From: UBA1672 sp965263215
Lineage (GTDB): Bacteria; Pseudomonadota; Alphaproteobacteria; Micavibrionales; Micavibrionaceae
Length of the DNA stretch: 64,000 nucleotides
Direction of reading: 5' to 3'
Assembly (NCBI GenBank): GCA_965263215.1
Contig: OZ253663.1
Span: 1,302,001-1,366,000 of the forward strand
A program made the position numbers and the translations under genes. Positions within the stretch are counted from its first letter, which is position 1. Each line of letters begins with the position of its first letter. Below are positions 8,521 through 18,011 of the stretch, in pieces. The notes under the pieces are model-generated. The model saw only the letters and a list, made by a program, of their open reading frames with translations. It searched no databases and had not been told where the DNA came from.

Positions 8521-8859
8521 ATGACTTTTGTTGTAACAGACGCGTGCGTCCGCTGTAAATATACCGATTGTGTTGAAGTGTGTCCGGTTGATTGCTTCTA
8601 TGAAGGTGAGAACATGCTTGTCATCCATCCTGATGAATGTATAGATTGTGGGGTGTGTGAACCGGAATGCCCGATTGAGGCCATCTTGCCAGACACAGAA
8701 AATGGCGCAGAGAAATGGGTAGAGATTAATCGTAAGTATGCCGAAGAATGGCCGAATATTACGCTTAAGAAAGACGCGATGCCCGAAGCCGAAGAAATGA
8801 AAGATAAAAAAGATAAGTTCGAAACGGACTTTAGTGAAAAGCCGGGCGAAGGTGATTAA
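8521..8859 (+). CDS. fdxA: Seven-iron ferredoxin, FdxA type
   Basis: The 112-residue protein carries the cysteine pattern of Azotobacter-type 7Fe ferredoxins: C9, C17 and C50 in the positions that hold a [3Fe-4S] cluster, and C21, C40, C43 and C46 in those that hold a [4Fe-4S] cluster, with prolines after C21 and C50. C12 and C25 are extra. The C-terminal 30 residues are a charged Lys/Glu/Asp-rich tail, usual for alphaproteobacterial FdxA. It is a soluble one-electron carrier. A ferredoxin-NADP reductase gene lies 1.2 kb downstream on the other strand and is a plausible partner. The start has GGATC just upstream. Confidence 0.95.
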   Translation: MTFVVTDACVRCKYTDCVEVCPVDCFYEGENMLVIHPDECIDCGVCEPECPIEAILPDTENGAEKWVEINRKYAEEWPNITLKKDAMPEAEEMKDKKDKFETDFSEKPGEGD

Positions 8860-8961
8860 GGTTTAGGCGCACCTAAGGTTCATTCTAAAGGGCCAAGCGT
8901 TGTTGTAACGGTTTAATTTAAAGACAAATGTAAATTGTAATCTTTTAAGAGGAGATACTAT

Positions 8962-9960
8962 ATGACTTTCCCAGCCATCAAAAACACAGAAAGCCCGTTA
9001 AAAGCGAATGCTGAATCGCGCGGCCGTATTTATGACAGTATTCTGGACACGATTGGTGCGACGCCGCTTGTGCGTGTGCCACGGTTTACTGAAAAACATA
9101 ATATTCAGGCTGATATTCTTGCCAAATTGGAATTCTTTAACCCCGTGGCATCCGTTAAAGATCGTATTGGTTTTGCGATGATCGAAGATGCGGAAAGTAA
9201 AGGGAAAATCCAGCCCGGTAAAACTGTATTGATTGAGCCAACATCTGGTAATACGGGAATTGCACTGGCTTTTGTTGCAGCAAGTAAGGGCTATCGTTTG
9301 ATTTTAACAATGCCTGAAAGTATGTCGATTGAGCGCAGAAAAATGCTGCGATTTTTAGGGGCGGAGCTTGTGCTGACGCCGAAAGAAAAGGGCATGTCCG
9401 GTGCGATTGCGAAGGCAGAAGAACTGCTGAACGAGTATGATAATTCATTTTCGCCGGGGCAATTTGATAATCCTGCTAATCCGCAAATTCACCGCGAAAC
9501 AACTGCAGAGGAAATCTGGAATGATACAGATGGCGGTGCAGATATCTTGATATCCGGCGTTGGTACAGGCGGTACATTGACGGGCACATCGCAAGTTTTG
9601 AAAGAGCGTAAGCCGGAATTTAAAACATACGCGGTTGAGCCGGAAGAAAGCCCTGTGATTGGTGGCGGTCAACCGGGGCCGCATAAAATTCAGGGGATTG
9701 GTGCAGGTTTTATTCCATCGATCCTTGATACAAGCCTTATTGATGGCTCTGTCACAATAGATAGCGAGACAGCCCTGCAAACGGCGCGCGATGTTGCAAA
9801 ATTAGAAGGTATTCCATGCGGTATATCCTCTGGTGCGGCTTTTGCTGCGGCGAAAATAGTCGCAGAAATGCCGGAAAATAAAGGAAAGCAGATCGTTGTG
9901 ATTATACCTTCATTCGCGGAGCGTTATATATCCAGCCCGTTATTTGATGGCATCGAATAA
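8962..9960 (+). CDS. cysK: Cysteine synthase A (O-acetylserine sulfhydrylase)
   Basis: The enzyme makes cysteine from O-acetylserine and sulfide, using PLP. In this 332-residue product the PLP lysine is K66 in NPVASVKDRIG, the substrate loop is TSGNTGIALAFVA (about 95-107), and the phosphate-binding glycine loop is GVGTGGTLTG (about 200-209). The N-terminus carries about 20 more residues than E. coli CysK; an internal start is not obvious. Strong SD AGAGGAGA lies about 8 bases upstream of the ATG. A Rho-independent terminator follows the stop, so the gene is probably monocistronic. Confidence 0.95.
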   Translation: MTFPAIKNTESPLKANAESRGRIYDSILDTIGATPLVRVPRFTEKHNIQADILAKLEFFNPVASVKDRIGFAMIEDAESKGKIQPGKTVLIEPTSGNTGIALAFVAASKGYRLILTMPESMSIERRKMLRFLGAELVLTPKEKGMSGAIAKAEELLNEYDNSFSPGQFDNPANPQIHRETTAEEIWNDTDGGADILISGVGTGGTLTGTSQVLKERKPEFKTYAVEPEESPVIGGGQPGPHKIQGIGAGFIPSILDTSLIDGSVTIDSETALQTARDVAKLEGIPCGISSGAAFAAAKIVAEMPENKGKQIVVIIPSFAERYISSPLFDGIE

Positions 9961-9991
9961 TAAGCCGAAATGAACCTGAAATGAAAAGTCT

Positions 9992-10018
9992 AAGGGGCGT
10001 GAATATATGCCCCTTTTT
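9992..10018 (+). terminator. Rho-independent terminator after cysK
   Basis: An inverted repeat AAGGGGC / GCCCCTT with a 10-base loop (9992-9998 with 10009-10015) is followed by a run of five T at 10014-10018. It lies 31 bases after the cysK stop and just before the stop of the convergent reductase gene. Confidence 0.8.
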
Positions 10019-10024
10019 CAATGC

Positions 10025-11110
10025 TTAAGCCGCTTTATCATCAACACCAAGTTTCTCCTTTAGGGAAGAACTTGACGTTGTGTATTCAAAACGAAGTTTG
10101 GCATCGGGGCGACAGTATTTAAAGGCTTGGCGCGCCATAAGTGCTGATTCGTGAAACCCGGACAGAATAAGTTTTAATTTCCCGGGATAGGTATTGATAT
10201 CGCCAACAGCGAAAATACCGCTATGTGACGTTTCGAATTTCTCGGTATCAACGGGGATAAGGTTTTGATCAAGATTCAAACCAAAATCAGCAATAGGGCC
10301 AAGCTTCATAGTGAGGCCAAAGAAAGGAAGCAATGTGTCGCACTCCAGTGTCTTCAGGTTTTTATCCTGATCTTGAATTTCTATGGCGTTAAGTTGCCCA
10401 TTGTCGCCGATAAGGTTTTTAACCTGACCCAGTTGAAATGTCATTGCACCTTTATCAACAAGCTCACGCATTTTTGTGACGCTGTCAGGTGCGGCGCGGA
10501 ATGAATCGCGTCTATGAATGAGTGTTATCTTCTTTGCTATAGGCTGTAGGTTAAGGCTCCAGTCAAGCGCAGAGTCGCCGCCGCCAACAATGACGATATC
10601 TTTGTCCTTGAACTGGTTCATTTGACGCACGGCGTAAAATACTGATTGCCCTTCAAATGCGTCAATATTTGGGATAGGGGGCTTTTTTGGAACGAAACTG
10701 CCGCCGCCTGCGGCAATGATGATGCAAGTGGCATCAAAAACAGTGCCGATATCCGTTGTTAGACGCCATTTTCCATTATCGAGCTTTTCAAGTTTTTCTG
10801 CCATTTGCTGAAAATGAAACACCGGATCAAATGGTTCAATTTGCTCCATAAGACGGTCTGTAAGCTCTTGCCCAGTAATAGTCGGATAGGCCGGAATGTC
10901 GTAGATAGGCTTTTCGGGGTACAATTCCGCACATTGTCCGCCGGGACGATCAAGGATATCAATTAAATGACACTTCATATCCAACAAGCCCATTTCAAAG
11001 ACGGTAAAAAGTCCGCATGGCCCCGCGCCGATGATAACCGCGTCTGTTTCAATGATCGAAGATGTACTGCTCATATCCTTATCCAGTATTTGTTTTGGTG
11101 TTGAAGTCAT
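10025..11110 (-). CDS. Ferredoxin-NADP(+) reductase, thioredoxin-reductase-like type
   Basis: The 361-residue flavoprotein has FAD motif GAGPCGLFTV (about residues 28-37), the family segment DRPGGQCAELYPEKPIYDIP, an NADPH motif VGGGDSALDW (about 180-189), and a C-terminal FAD motif GIFAVGDINTYPGKLKL. It lacks the CxxC of TrxB in the central domain, which points to the TrxR-like FNR family (type YumC) that transfers electrons between NADPH and ferredoxin. FdxA encoded 1.2 kb away could be its partner. An internal ATG at 11074 preceded by AAGGA is a possible alternative start giving 349 residues. Confidence 0.9.
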   Translation of the reverse strand: MTSTPKQILDKDMSSTSSIIETDAVIIGAGPCGLFTVFEMGLLDMKCHLIDILDRPGGQCAELYPEKPIYDIPAYPTITGQELTDRLMEQIEPFDPVFHFQQMAEKLEKLDNGKWRLTTDIGTVFDATCIIIAAGGGSFVPKKPPIPNIDAFEGQSVFYAVRQMNQFKDKDIVIVGGGDSALDWSLNLQPIAKKITLIHRRDSFRAAPDSVTKMRELVDKGAMTFQLGQVKNLIGDNGQLNAIEIQDQDKNLKTLECDTLLPFFGLTMKLGPIADFGLNLDQNLIPVDTEKFETSHSGIFAVGDINTYPGKLKLILSGFHESALMARQAFKYCRPDAKLRFEYTTSSSSLKEKLGVDDKAA

Positions 11111-11150
11111 AGAATATTAGGCCATTCAAGTAAAGATGCTTTCACTCGCT

Positions 11151-13883
11151 TTATGGTCGTGTTTTCTTTTTTAAATCATACAGAATGTCTAAGGCTTCGC
11201 GCGGTGACAAACTATCGGGGTCTATCGCATCAAGTGCACTTTCTATGGCTGAAGGCTTTGGCGGCTCTATGTTTGTTTCAAACAGTGGTAAGTCCTTGAT
11301 GATTTGTTCCGGTGTATTATCGCGTTCATTCGTCGTCAAGCGCTCTAGAATAGTTTCAGAACGTGTAATGACAGCCTTAGGTAAACCCGCGAGTTGTGCC
11401 ACATGCACGCCATAAGAGCGGTTCGCTTGCCCCTGTATGACTTTATGCATGAAGATAATGGTGTCGTTCCATTCCTTTACCTGCACGGTGTAGCACGATA
11501 AATGATCAAGAGCACCACTGAGAGAGGTGAGTTCGTGGTAATGCGTTGCGAAGACGCACCGGCTTTTATTGATGTTATGGAGATACTCCACGCAAGCCCA
11601 CGCAATAGAAAGTCCGTCATAGGTAGCTGTGCCGCGGCCGATCTCATCGAGGATGACCAAAGAACGCTCTGTTGCTTGGTTTAAAATGGCGGCTGTTTCC
11701 ACCATTTCCACCATGAAGGTTGATTGTCCGCGTGCCAAATCATCTGAGGCACCGACACGACTGAAACATTTATCAATAACGCCGATATGTGCGTTTTCTG
11801 CGGGAACGTAGCATCCGATTTGCGCCATGATGGCGATGAGGGCATTTTGGCGTAAGAATGTCGACTTACCTGCCATATTAGGCCCTGTCAGCAACCATAG
11901 ACGTTTTTTGAGCGTTAAATCACAGTCATTCGGCACGAATGTTTCGCTTTGCTCTTTCAGAAATGCCTCAACAACGGGGTGGCGGCCTTGGTTGATCTCA
12001 AAGTGGAGGCTTTCATCCACGGTAGGGCGCGTATAGTCCATATCTTGTGCTAATTGTGCAAATGCTGCGCTTATGTCGATGATAGATAGGGCAGAGGTTA
12101 TGGATTTAATATTTTCCGATTGAGCCGACACAGTGACTATAAGATCATCAAAAAGAGATGTTTCCAGAGCATTGATTTTATCAGACGCGCTAAGGATGTC
12201 GCGCTCAAGTTCTGCAAGTTCTGTGGTTGTAAACCGCACTGCATTGGCCATTGTTTGGCGGTGAATGAATTTGTGTGCGTGCTCGGGGTTATCATCATTC
12301 GCAGAAACCATAAGGGAATCGGCACGCTTTGCAGGCACTTCAATGAAGTATCCAAGAACATTGTTATACTTAATTTTGAGAGGGTCGACCTTAGAAATGC
12401 TGCGGTATTTTGATTGAAGTGACGCAATTGTGCTGCGGCTATTATCACTGAGTGAGCGTAAATCATCTAACCGCTTTGAAAAGCCTGTTTTTATGTAACC
12501 GCCATCCTTAAGTGAGGCGGCTGGATTATCAACCAGCGCGACTTTAAGTGTGTCATGCGCGGCGGCAAGGGCTGGTTGTTGGCTTAAGGATTGGAAAATA
12601 TCATCATAACTTTTCAGTTTACCTTTATTGGCATGCAATTCTGCACGAATAAGTTCTGCCTGAGATAGGCCATCACGAATAACACCCAGATCTCTGGGGC
12701 TTCCGCGGCCAAGGGTTATACGGGATAGGGCGCGATCCATGTCCGGAATATTGTGCAAAAAATTACGTATAATGTCTCTGAGAGAGGATTGTTGTAAAAA
12801 GCTTTCTACACGGTTTAATCTGCCTTCGATTTCAGTCGTATTTGTAAGCGGTGCAGATAAGTAGGCCTGCAAAAGGCGTGCGCCTGCACCCGTCAGTGTT
12901 TTATCCATGGTATGGAGCAGGCTGCCTTTGCGTTCACCTGATAATGTGCGTGTAATTTCTAGGTTTTTGCGTGTTGCCGCATCAATTTCCATGATGGTAC
13001 TCGACAATACTCTTTGCGGTTTTGCGATATAGGGGATTTTACCTTTTTGTGTGCGTGATACATATTCCAGTAGCGCATGGATGGCCTGTATTTCAGATTT
13101 TTCAAAATCACCGAGCCCATCGAGCGTTTTTAGATTATATATCTTTGCGATATTGTGCGCAGCATCGTCACTTTTAAAGAGAATATCAGGCTGCCGCGTT
13201 AGTTTATCTTTAAAGGGGGAAACAAGATCCTCAAAATGCTTGGCAAAATTATCTGAAACGATGATCTCAGCCGGGTCTATACGCTCTATGGTTGATGTGA
13301 GGGCATTATTTGAACATGTTTGAACCGTTAGTGAGCCTGTCGAAAGTTCTATCCATGCTATGCCGTAATGTGAATTGCTATATGCGATAGAGCATAAATA
13401 GTTATTGCCGCGCGCCTCAAGCAGGTGATCTTCGGTTAATGTACCTTGGGTAACAATACGCACAGCTTCACGTGAAACTAAGGCTTTGGAAGCACTTTTC
13501 CCTTCTTTTTTTGCACGTGCTTTTGCTTCTTCCGGCGTTTCTGTTTGCTCACAAACGGCAACTTTATGGCCGGCGCGGATTAACTTCGCCAAATACGGTT
13601 CATAGGCATGAAACGGGACACCGCACATGGCAATGTCCGTGCCATTCGACTTGCCGCGTTTCGTTAATGTTATATCGAGGACTTGTGACGCGACAACGGC
13701 ATCATTATAGAAAAGCTCGTAAAAATCGCCCATGCGATAGAATAAAAGGCAATCATCATGGTCTTCCTTGAGCACATGATATTGCGCCATCATCGGGGTA
13801 TGCCCCTCAGCTAGAAAGGATTCGATCCTTTTATCGTAATCAGTATTTGTTATGCTTGTATTTTTTTTACTGGCAAGCGCCAT
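11151..13883 (-). CDS. mutS: DNA mismatch repair protein MutS
   Basis: MutS recognises mismatches and recruits MutL. The 910-residue product has the mismatch-reading F-x-E motif (GDFYELF, F54 and E56), the connector, lever and clamp domains, and the ATPase with Walker A TGPNMAGKST, a Walker B VILDEIGRGTAT, and the C-terminal helix-turn-helix. The frame opens six bases earlier at a TTG; the ATG at 13883 gives the better start. It is the last gene of the coaBC-dut-mutS run on the minus strand, 17 bases after dut. No truncation is seen. Confidence 0.97.
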   Translation of the reverse strand: MALASKKNTSITNTDYDKRIESFLAEGHTPMMAQYHVLKEDHDDCLLFYRMGDFYELFYNDAVVASQVLDITLTKRGKSNGTDIAMCGVPFHAYEPYLAKLIRAGHKVAVCEQTETPEEAKARAKKEGKSASKALVSREAVRIVTQGTLTEDHLLEARGNNYLCSIAYSNSHYGIAWIELSTGSLTVQTCSNNALTSTIERIDPAEIIVSDNFAKHFEDLVSPFKDKLTRQPDILFKSDDAAHNIAKIYNLKTLDGLGDFEKSEIQAIHALLEYVSRTQKGKIPYIAKPQRVLSSTIMEIDAATRKNLEITRTLSGERKGSLLHTMDKTLTGAGARLLQAYLSAPLTNTTEIEGRLNRVESFLQQSSLRDIIRNFLHNIPDMDRALSRITLGRGSPRDLGVIRDGLSQAELIRAELHANKGKLKSYDDIFQSLSQQPALAAAHDTLKVALVDNPAASLKDGGYIKTGFSKRLDDLRSLSDNSRSTIASLQSKYRSISKVDPLKIKYNNVLGYFIEVPAKRADSLMVSANDDNPEHAHKFIHRQTMANAVRFTTTELAELERDILSASDKINALETSLFDDLIVTVSAQSENIKSITSALSIIDISAAFAQLAQDMDYTRPTVDESLHFEINQGRHPVVEAFLKEQSETFVPNDCDLTLKKRLWLLTGPNMAGKSTFLRQNALIAIMAQIGCYVPAENAHIGVIDKCFSRVGASDDLARGQSTFMVEMVETAAILNQATERSLVILDEIGRGTATYDGLSIAWACVEYLHNINKSRCVFATHYHELTSLSGALDHLSCYTVQVKEWNDTIIFMHKVIQGQANRSYGVHVAQLAGLPKAVITRSETILERLTTNERDNTPEQIIKDLPLFETNIEPPKPSAIESALDAIDPDSLSPREALDILYDLKKKTRP

Positions 13884-13900
13884 GATCAAGCTTTCTTACT

Positions 13901-14371
13901 TTAATCTTTTCCCGTTGAGCCAAAGCCACCTTCGCCGCGTTCTGTATTATCTTCCAAATCAGAGACAACCTTCCACTTAACACTTGAATAGCGTTCAACA
14001 ACCATTTGAGCGATACGCATGCCGCGCTGGATCGTAAACGGCTCTTTTCCATGATTGATTAAAATTACGCTGATTTCACCGCGATAGTCGGCGTCGATGG
14101 TTCCTGGTGTGTTCAAAACGGTAACGCCATGATTGATCGCTAAACCCGAGCGCGGCCTGATCTGCGCTTCAAACCCTTTCGGCAGAGCGATGGAAAGCCC
14201 TGTCGGGATAAGTACACGATCACCGGCACCAAGCTCTATGGCATCTTCCAGCGCGGCTGTTAAATCCATGCCGGCTGATTCTGTTGTGGCATAAGTCGGC
14301 AGTTTTAAGCCAACAGCATGCTCCAGAGGTTTTAGTGCGACCTCAATATCATCTTTATTGATAAAGTCCAT
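13901..14371 (-). CDS. dut: dUTP diphosphatase (dUTPase)
   Basis: The enzyme hydrolyses dUTP to dUMP and pyrophosphate and keeps uracil out of DNA. The 156-residue product from the ATG at 14371 contains the trimeric dUTPase motifs in order: SAGMDL, RPRSGLA, GTIDADYRGE, and the C-terminal RGEGGFGSTG that closes over the active site. The frame also opens at a TTG at 14398, but the ATG has AAGG 9-12 bases upstream. The start overlaps coaBC by 17 bases. The coaBC-dut order is common in proteobacteria. Confidence 0.96.
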   Translation of the reverse strand: MDFINKDDIEVALKPLEHAVGLKLPTYATTESAGMDLTAALEDAIELGAGDRVLIPTGLSIALPKGFEAQIRPRSGLAINHGVTVLNTPGTIDADYRGEISVILINHGKEPFTIQRGMRIAQMVVERYSSVKWKVVSDLEDNTERGEGGFGSTGKD

Positions 14372-15599
14372 TATGCTTGCCTTGTTTTTCAGTTTCAAAA
14401 TGCGTCACGATTTTATCGACCAAACGCGTTGCGATGCGTTGTTTCGATGCTCGTTCCCATGTTTCTGTTTCGCGATTAGATAAGAAATATATTTGATTTT
14501 CGTCTGAACCAAAAGCCCTTTCATGACCTAATTCATCTTTACCGACATGATTGGCTAAAATCCAATCACAGCCTTTGGTCTTTAATTTCGTTTGGGCGTT
14601 TTTTTCAACATCTTGTGTTTCTGCGGCAAAACCGATAACCAAACCAGGCCTTTTTTTCGGGTGATTGGAGAGTGTTTTTAGAATATCTGTTGTTTCTTTG
14701 AGCTCTAGCGATGGCGGGGCTTTATCGTTGGCCTTTTTAATTTTGTTTGTTTGCGGCGTTTTTGCGGTCCAGTCACTAACTGCGGCGCTGCAGATGCAGA
14801 TCTCTGCTGGCAAGGCTCCAGTCGTTGCGTTGAGCATATCTTCTGCCGTTTCAACAGGAATGCAGTTTATGCCGGACGGCGTGGATAAGTTATTAGGCCC
14901 TGCGATTAAGGTAACCTCAGCTCCGGCATTAGAGAGCGCTTGTGCAATGGCGTAACCTTGCTTGCCGGATGAACGATTGCCGATAAAACGCACCGGATCA
15001 ATCGGCTCAAAGGTTGGGCCGGCTGTTACAACGGCACGTTTTCCTTTTAAAGGTCTTTCAAAAAAAAAATCTTTGATGGCGTTTAGAATATCTTCCGGCT
15101 CGCTCATGCGGCCCATACCGGTTTCCCCGCATGCCATGTCACCTTCAGTCGGGCCTATGGTTAAAATGCCGCGCTCTTTGAGCGTCTGGACATTGGCTTG
15201 GGTAGCAGGATTGTTCCACATTGCATGATTCATGGCAGGGGCAATGAGGATCGGTTTATTTGCCGCGAGTAGGGTCGTTGAAGCAAGATCATTGGCAATG
15301 CCATGTGTCATTTTGGCTATGATGTCCGCGCTTGCGGGGGCAATCACGATTAAATCATTTTCTCGGCTCAGGCGGATATGCCCCATTTCTGTTTCATCGG
15401 TCAAAGACCATAAATCGTTATAGACTTTATTCTCTGAAAGAGAGGCAACGCTGAGAGGTGTGACAAACTGTTCCCCGCCTTTTGTCAGCACGCATGTGAC
15501 GCTGCCGTTGTTTTTACGGATTAAGCGAATGAGGTCGAGCGTTTTATACGCCGCAATGCCGCCTGATATAATCAGTAATATGCGCTTGTTTTCTAACAT
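14355..15599 (-). CDS. coaBC: Bifunctional phosphopantothenoylcysteine decarboxylase/synthetase
   Basis: CoaBC adds cysteine to 4'-phosphopantothenate (CoaB) and decarboxylates the product (CoaC) in coenzyme A synthesis. In the 414-residue product the N-terminal flavoprotein CoaC domain spans about residues 1-185, with PAMNHAMW (catalytic His) and GDMACGETGMGRM (catalytic Cys loop). The CoaB domain begins at about AVVTAGPTFEPIDPVRFIGN and continues with SSGKQGYAIA. Length fits the fused bacterial enzyme. It overlaps dut, and is separated from the upstream Ala-rich gene by a terminator, so it should have its own promoter in 15600-15631. Confidence 0.96.
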   Translation of the reverse strand: MLENKRILLIISGGIAAYKTLDLIRLIRKNNGSVTCVLTKGGEQFVTPLSVASLSENKVYNDLWSLTDETEMGHIRLSRENDLIVIAPASADIIAKMTHGIANDLASTTLLAANKPILIAPAMNHAMWNNPATQANVQTLKERGILTIGPTEGDMACGETGMGRMSEPEDILNAIKDFFFERPLKGKRAVVTAGPTFEPIDPVRFIGNRSSGKQGYAIAQALSNAGAEVTLIAGPNNLSTPSGINCIPVETAEDMLNATTGALPAEICICSAAVSDWTAKTPQTNKIKKANDKAPPSLELKETTDILKTLSNHPKKRPGLVIGFAAETQDVEKNAQTKLKTKGCDWILANHVGKDELGHERAFGSDENQIYFLSNRETETWERASKQRIATRLVDKIVTHFETEKQGKHNGLYQ

Positions 15600-15631
15600 G
15601 TTGAAACCTTATCAATATAACAGCAGTAAAG

Positions 15632-15662
15632 AAAAAGCCTTACTAAAAAGCAAGGCTTTTTT
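15632..15662 (-). terminator. Rho-independent terminator of the Ala-rich gene
   Basis: AAAAAGCCTT (15632-15641) and AAGGCTTTTT (15652-15661) form a perfect ten-base stem with a ten-base loop. On the minus strand the stem is followed by T-rich sequence. It lies 22 bases after the stop of the Ala-rich gene and separates it from coaBC. Confidence 0.75.
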
Positions 15663-15683
15663 CGATTGGGATTTTCTAAAAGC

Positions 15684-18011
15684 TTACTGGCTTGAATCCT
15701 GTGTAACGCTTGTAATAACTTGTGTCACGATATTTGTCGCTCCACCCGGGCTACCACCTGCGTTGATTAAATCAGTTGCAGCTTGACCTGCGGCTTGCGT
15801 TCCGAATTGACCGGATGCGTTTCCAACCATACCTGTGACAGCACTTTCGAAATTTAACATTTCCTGAAGAGGGCCACTAATCGCAGCGGTTAGCAAGCTT
15901 GTTGCAGCCTGTGTTAATACGCCAATCACTTCACCAACGAATGGAATGTTCGGTATGATTGGAATAATTTCTGAAGGCAAGGATACCACGGATTGAATAA
16001 CCTGCGAGATGATAACACCTGCACTGATATCTCCGCCAATTGCACCTGCGAAAGAGGCTTGTAGCCCTTGTGTAAGGTTACCTAGTCCTGCGCCACCCAT
16101 AGCACCGGATATTTGTCCGGTTAAGAAACCACGCGCAGCTGCTTTCGCATTTTCAGGATTTGTTGCATTTTGAACAATCGTTTGAATGTTACCAACAGAG
16201 TTTGTTGCAGCGGTTTGCGCGGCTTGTACAATATTTCCGCTAGATTGCTGAACGGTTGTTTGTGCACCGGTGACGGCCTGTTCAAGCATCGATCCGGCCT
16301 GTCCTGATTCCATTCCCGGAAGTCCCGCCGCCGCAGCTTGTGCATCAGAACTCATGCCCGCAGCCTGCTGTGTTGCATTGTTTAGGTCTGTACCGGTATT
16401 TGTTGGGTTATTGGCAATGACCTGATTAAGCTGGTTTGCCAAATCTTGTGTGTCAGCGGCTTGTTGAGCGGCTGCATTCGCGGCTGTCTGTAATTGATCA
16501 GCTGCGGCTTGTGCCTGTGCTGCAACTTGTGCATCAGCCGTCGCTTGTGCAGATGCGTTCGCTTCTGCTGTTACCGCGGCGGCTTCCGCATTCGCTGCGT
16601 TGGCTTCTGCTGCTTGGGCTGCTGCCTCATTATTAGCGGCGGTTGTTTCTGCAGCTTGAGCATTAGCAGTAGTCTGCTGTGCTGCTACATAATCTAACTG
16701 TGCCTGATCCGCGGCTGCACGTGCATCAACGGCTGCCTGTTGTAAGGCAGGGTCTAATGGATTAGCTGCTGCATCTGCTTCGGCTTGTGTGGCCGCTGCA
16801 TCAGCGTTTGTGGCATTTGTTTGTGACGCTGTTTCTGCCGCTTGCGCTTGTGCCGCAGCAGTTTGCGCATTAGACAAATCTGTTTGTGCTTGAATTGTCG
16901 CTTGTTGAGCTGCGGCAAGATCTGCCTGCGCTTGCGCTAGATCTTGCGCCGCTTGCTGAGCTTGTTGCTGAGATGCTGAAGCAGCCGCTGCATCGGCATC
17001 GGCTTGATTTTGCGCGGTGTTAGCAGCTTGCTGAGCTGCCGCTGAAGCTACAGCAGCTTGGTCTGCAACTGCTTGCGTGTCCGCTGCGGCTTGAGCAGAA
17101 TTGTTAGCCGCATCTTGTGCCATTTGAACAAAATCTAAAGCATTAATGTTTCCTGTAATCAGAGCTTTGCTTTGACTTTCAGTCGTTAAGCTTACTGTTT
17201 TTACAAGAGACTCTTGCATCGCTTTTTTATTAATAAGTGATGGGTTTTGACCTTGTGACTTCGCCTGCGCCGCTTGTAAAGCCTGCTGCATGATGAACGC
17301 CTGTTGTGTCATTGGCTTCTTTTTAGATTTTTTGTTATTGCGCTCTGCAAAATTCGAATCCTTCATGCCCTTAAGAAGTCTTTTCTTATCGGCCTTGCTG
17401 TAAGACTTGCTACTTTTAGAGTGCTTACCGGCACGTGCTTGTGCATCTTTTGTAGCTTGATCTAAAATATCGTCTATATTTCCCATATCTATGCCGCCCG
17501 GAGCAGGTGTGCTGTTGCTACCGGCCAAAATTAGGTATGGAGAGCGTTGCATGTGTAGGGCACCGCTTTTCTCAGGAAGAGCGTGAGGGCCGCTACTGCC
17601 TTTTATTTGTTTTTTGATTTCTTCGTGAGCAGGTTCAATTTGCTCGATTGTGTCTTCAGGTGTAAATGTCTCTTCAATGGCTTCGCCAGCTTGTTCAATT
17701 GTTTCACCAACAACTGCTCCAGCATCGTCCATCTTAGATTTGACCGGCTCCATAGCAGCTTCCGCGGAATCTTTTATTTCGCCAACCTTTTCTTTGGCTG
17801 CTTCCGTGGAGGCTTCGATTGTATTGCTAACATTCTCTATAGCTTTATCGTATCCGATACCGATGCTGCTTACGCCTGCTGCGGGGGTTATGTCTGCCAC
17901 ACTGCTTCCGTCTGGAGATGTGGACACATTATTATATATAGCAAATATTGCGACAACGCCTGCGGCAAGAACCGTTGTTGAATACACTACCGATTTTGTA
18001 AAGTTGCTCAT
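15684..18011 (-). CDS. Large Ala/Gln-rich membrane-anchored protein of unknown function
   Basis: The 775-residue product starts at the ATG at 18011, which has GGAGAGG 6-12 bases upstream; the frame is open 17 codons further. Residues about 8-27 form one hydrophobic segment (VVYSTTVLAAGVVAIFAIYN) after a short cytoplasmic end. Then come an amphipathic Ala/Glu/Lys helix region resembling LEA/apolipoprotein repeats (about 55-125), a basic Ser/Lys region (about 185-235), a long stretch dominated by Ala, Gln, Asp, Asn and Thr (about 285-555) with imperfect heptad-like spacing, and a Gly/hydrophobic C-terminal part with a proline-rich hydrophobic stretch near 690. I do not recognise the family; the composition suggests a long alpha-helical envelope-spanning or surface protein, like TolA only in style. 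It lies between ubiE and coaBC. Confidence 0.75.
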   Translation of the reverse strand: MSNFTKSVVYSTTVLAAGVVAIFAIYNNVSTSPDGSSVADITPAAGVSSIGIGYDKAIENVSNTIEASTEAAKEKVGEIKDSAEAAMEPVKSKMDDAGAVVGETIEQAGEAIEETFTPEDTIEQIEPAHEEIKKQIKGSSGPHALPEKSGALHMQRSPYLILAGSNSTPAPGGIDMGNIDDILDQATKDAQARAGKHSKSSKSYSKADKKRLLKGMKDSNFAERNNKKSKKKPMTQQAFIMQQALQAAQAKSQGQNPSLINKKAMQESLVKTVSLTTESQSKALITGNINALDFVQMAQDAANNSAQAAADTQAVADQAAVASAAAQQAANTAQNQADADAAAASASQQQAQQAAQDLAQAQADLAAAQQATIQAQTDLSNAQTAAAQAQAAETASQTNATNADAAATQAEADAAANPLDPALQQAAVDARAAADQAQLDYVAAQQTTANAQAAETTAANNEAAAQAAEANAANAEAAAVTAEANASAQATADAQVAAQAQAAADQLQTAANAAAQQAADTQDLANQLNQVIANNPTNTGTDLNNATQQAAGMSSDAQAAAAGLPGMESGQAGSMLEQAVTGAQTTVQQSSGNIVQAAQTAATNSVGNIQTIVQNATNPENAKAAARGFLTGQISGAMGGAGLGNLTQGLQASFAGAIGGDISAGVIISQVIQSVVSLPSEIIPIIPNIPFVGEVIGVLTQAATSLLTAAISGPLQEMLNFESAVTGMVGNASGQFGTQAAGQAATDLINAGGSPGGATNIVTQVITSVTQDSSQ

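Noticed and set aside
8861..8880. Small palindrome TTAGGCGCACCTAA after fdxA as a terminator
   Set aside because: The stem is only five bases and no T run follows.
15684..18011. Possible DNA repeat array or CRISPR in the Ala-rich gene
   Set aside because: Repetition is at the protein level (Ala, Gln codons of mixed sequence); there are no regular direct repeats with unique spacers.
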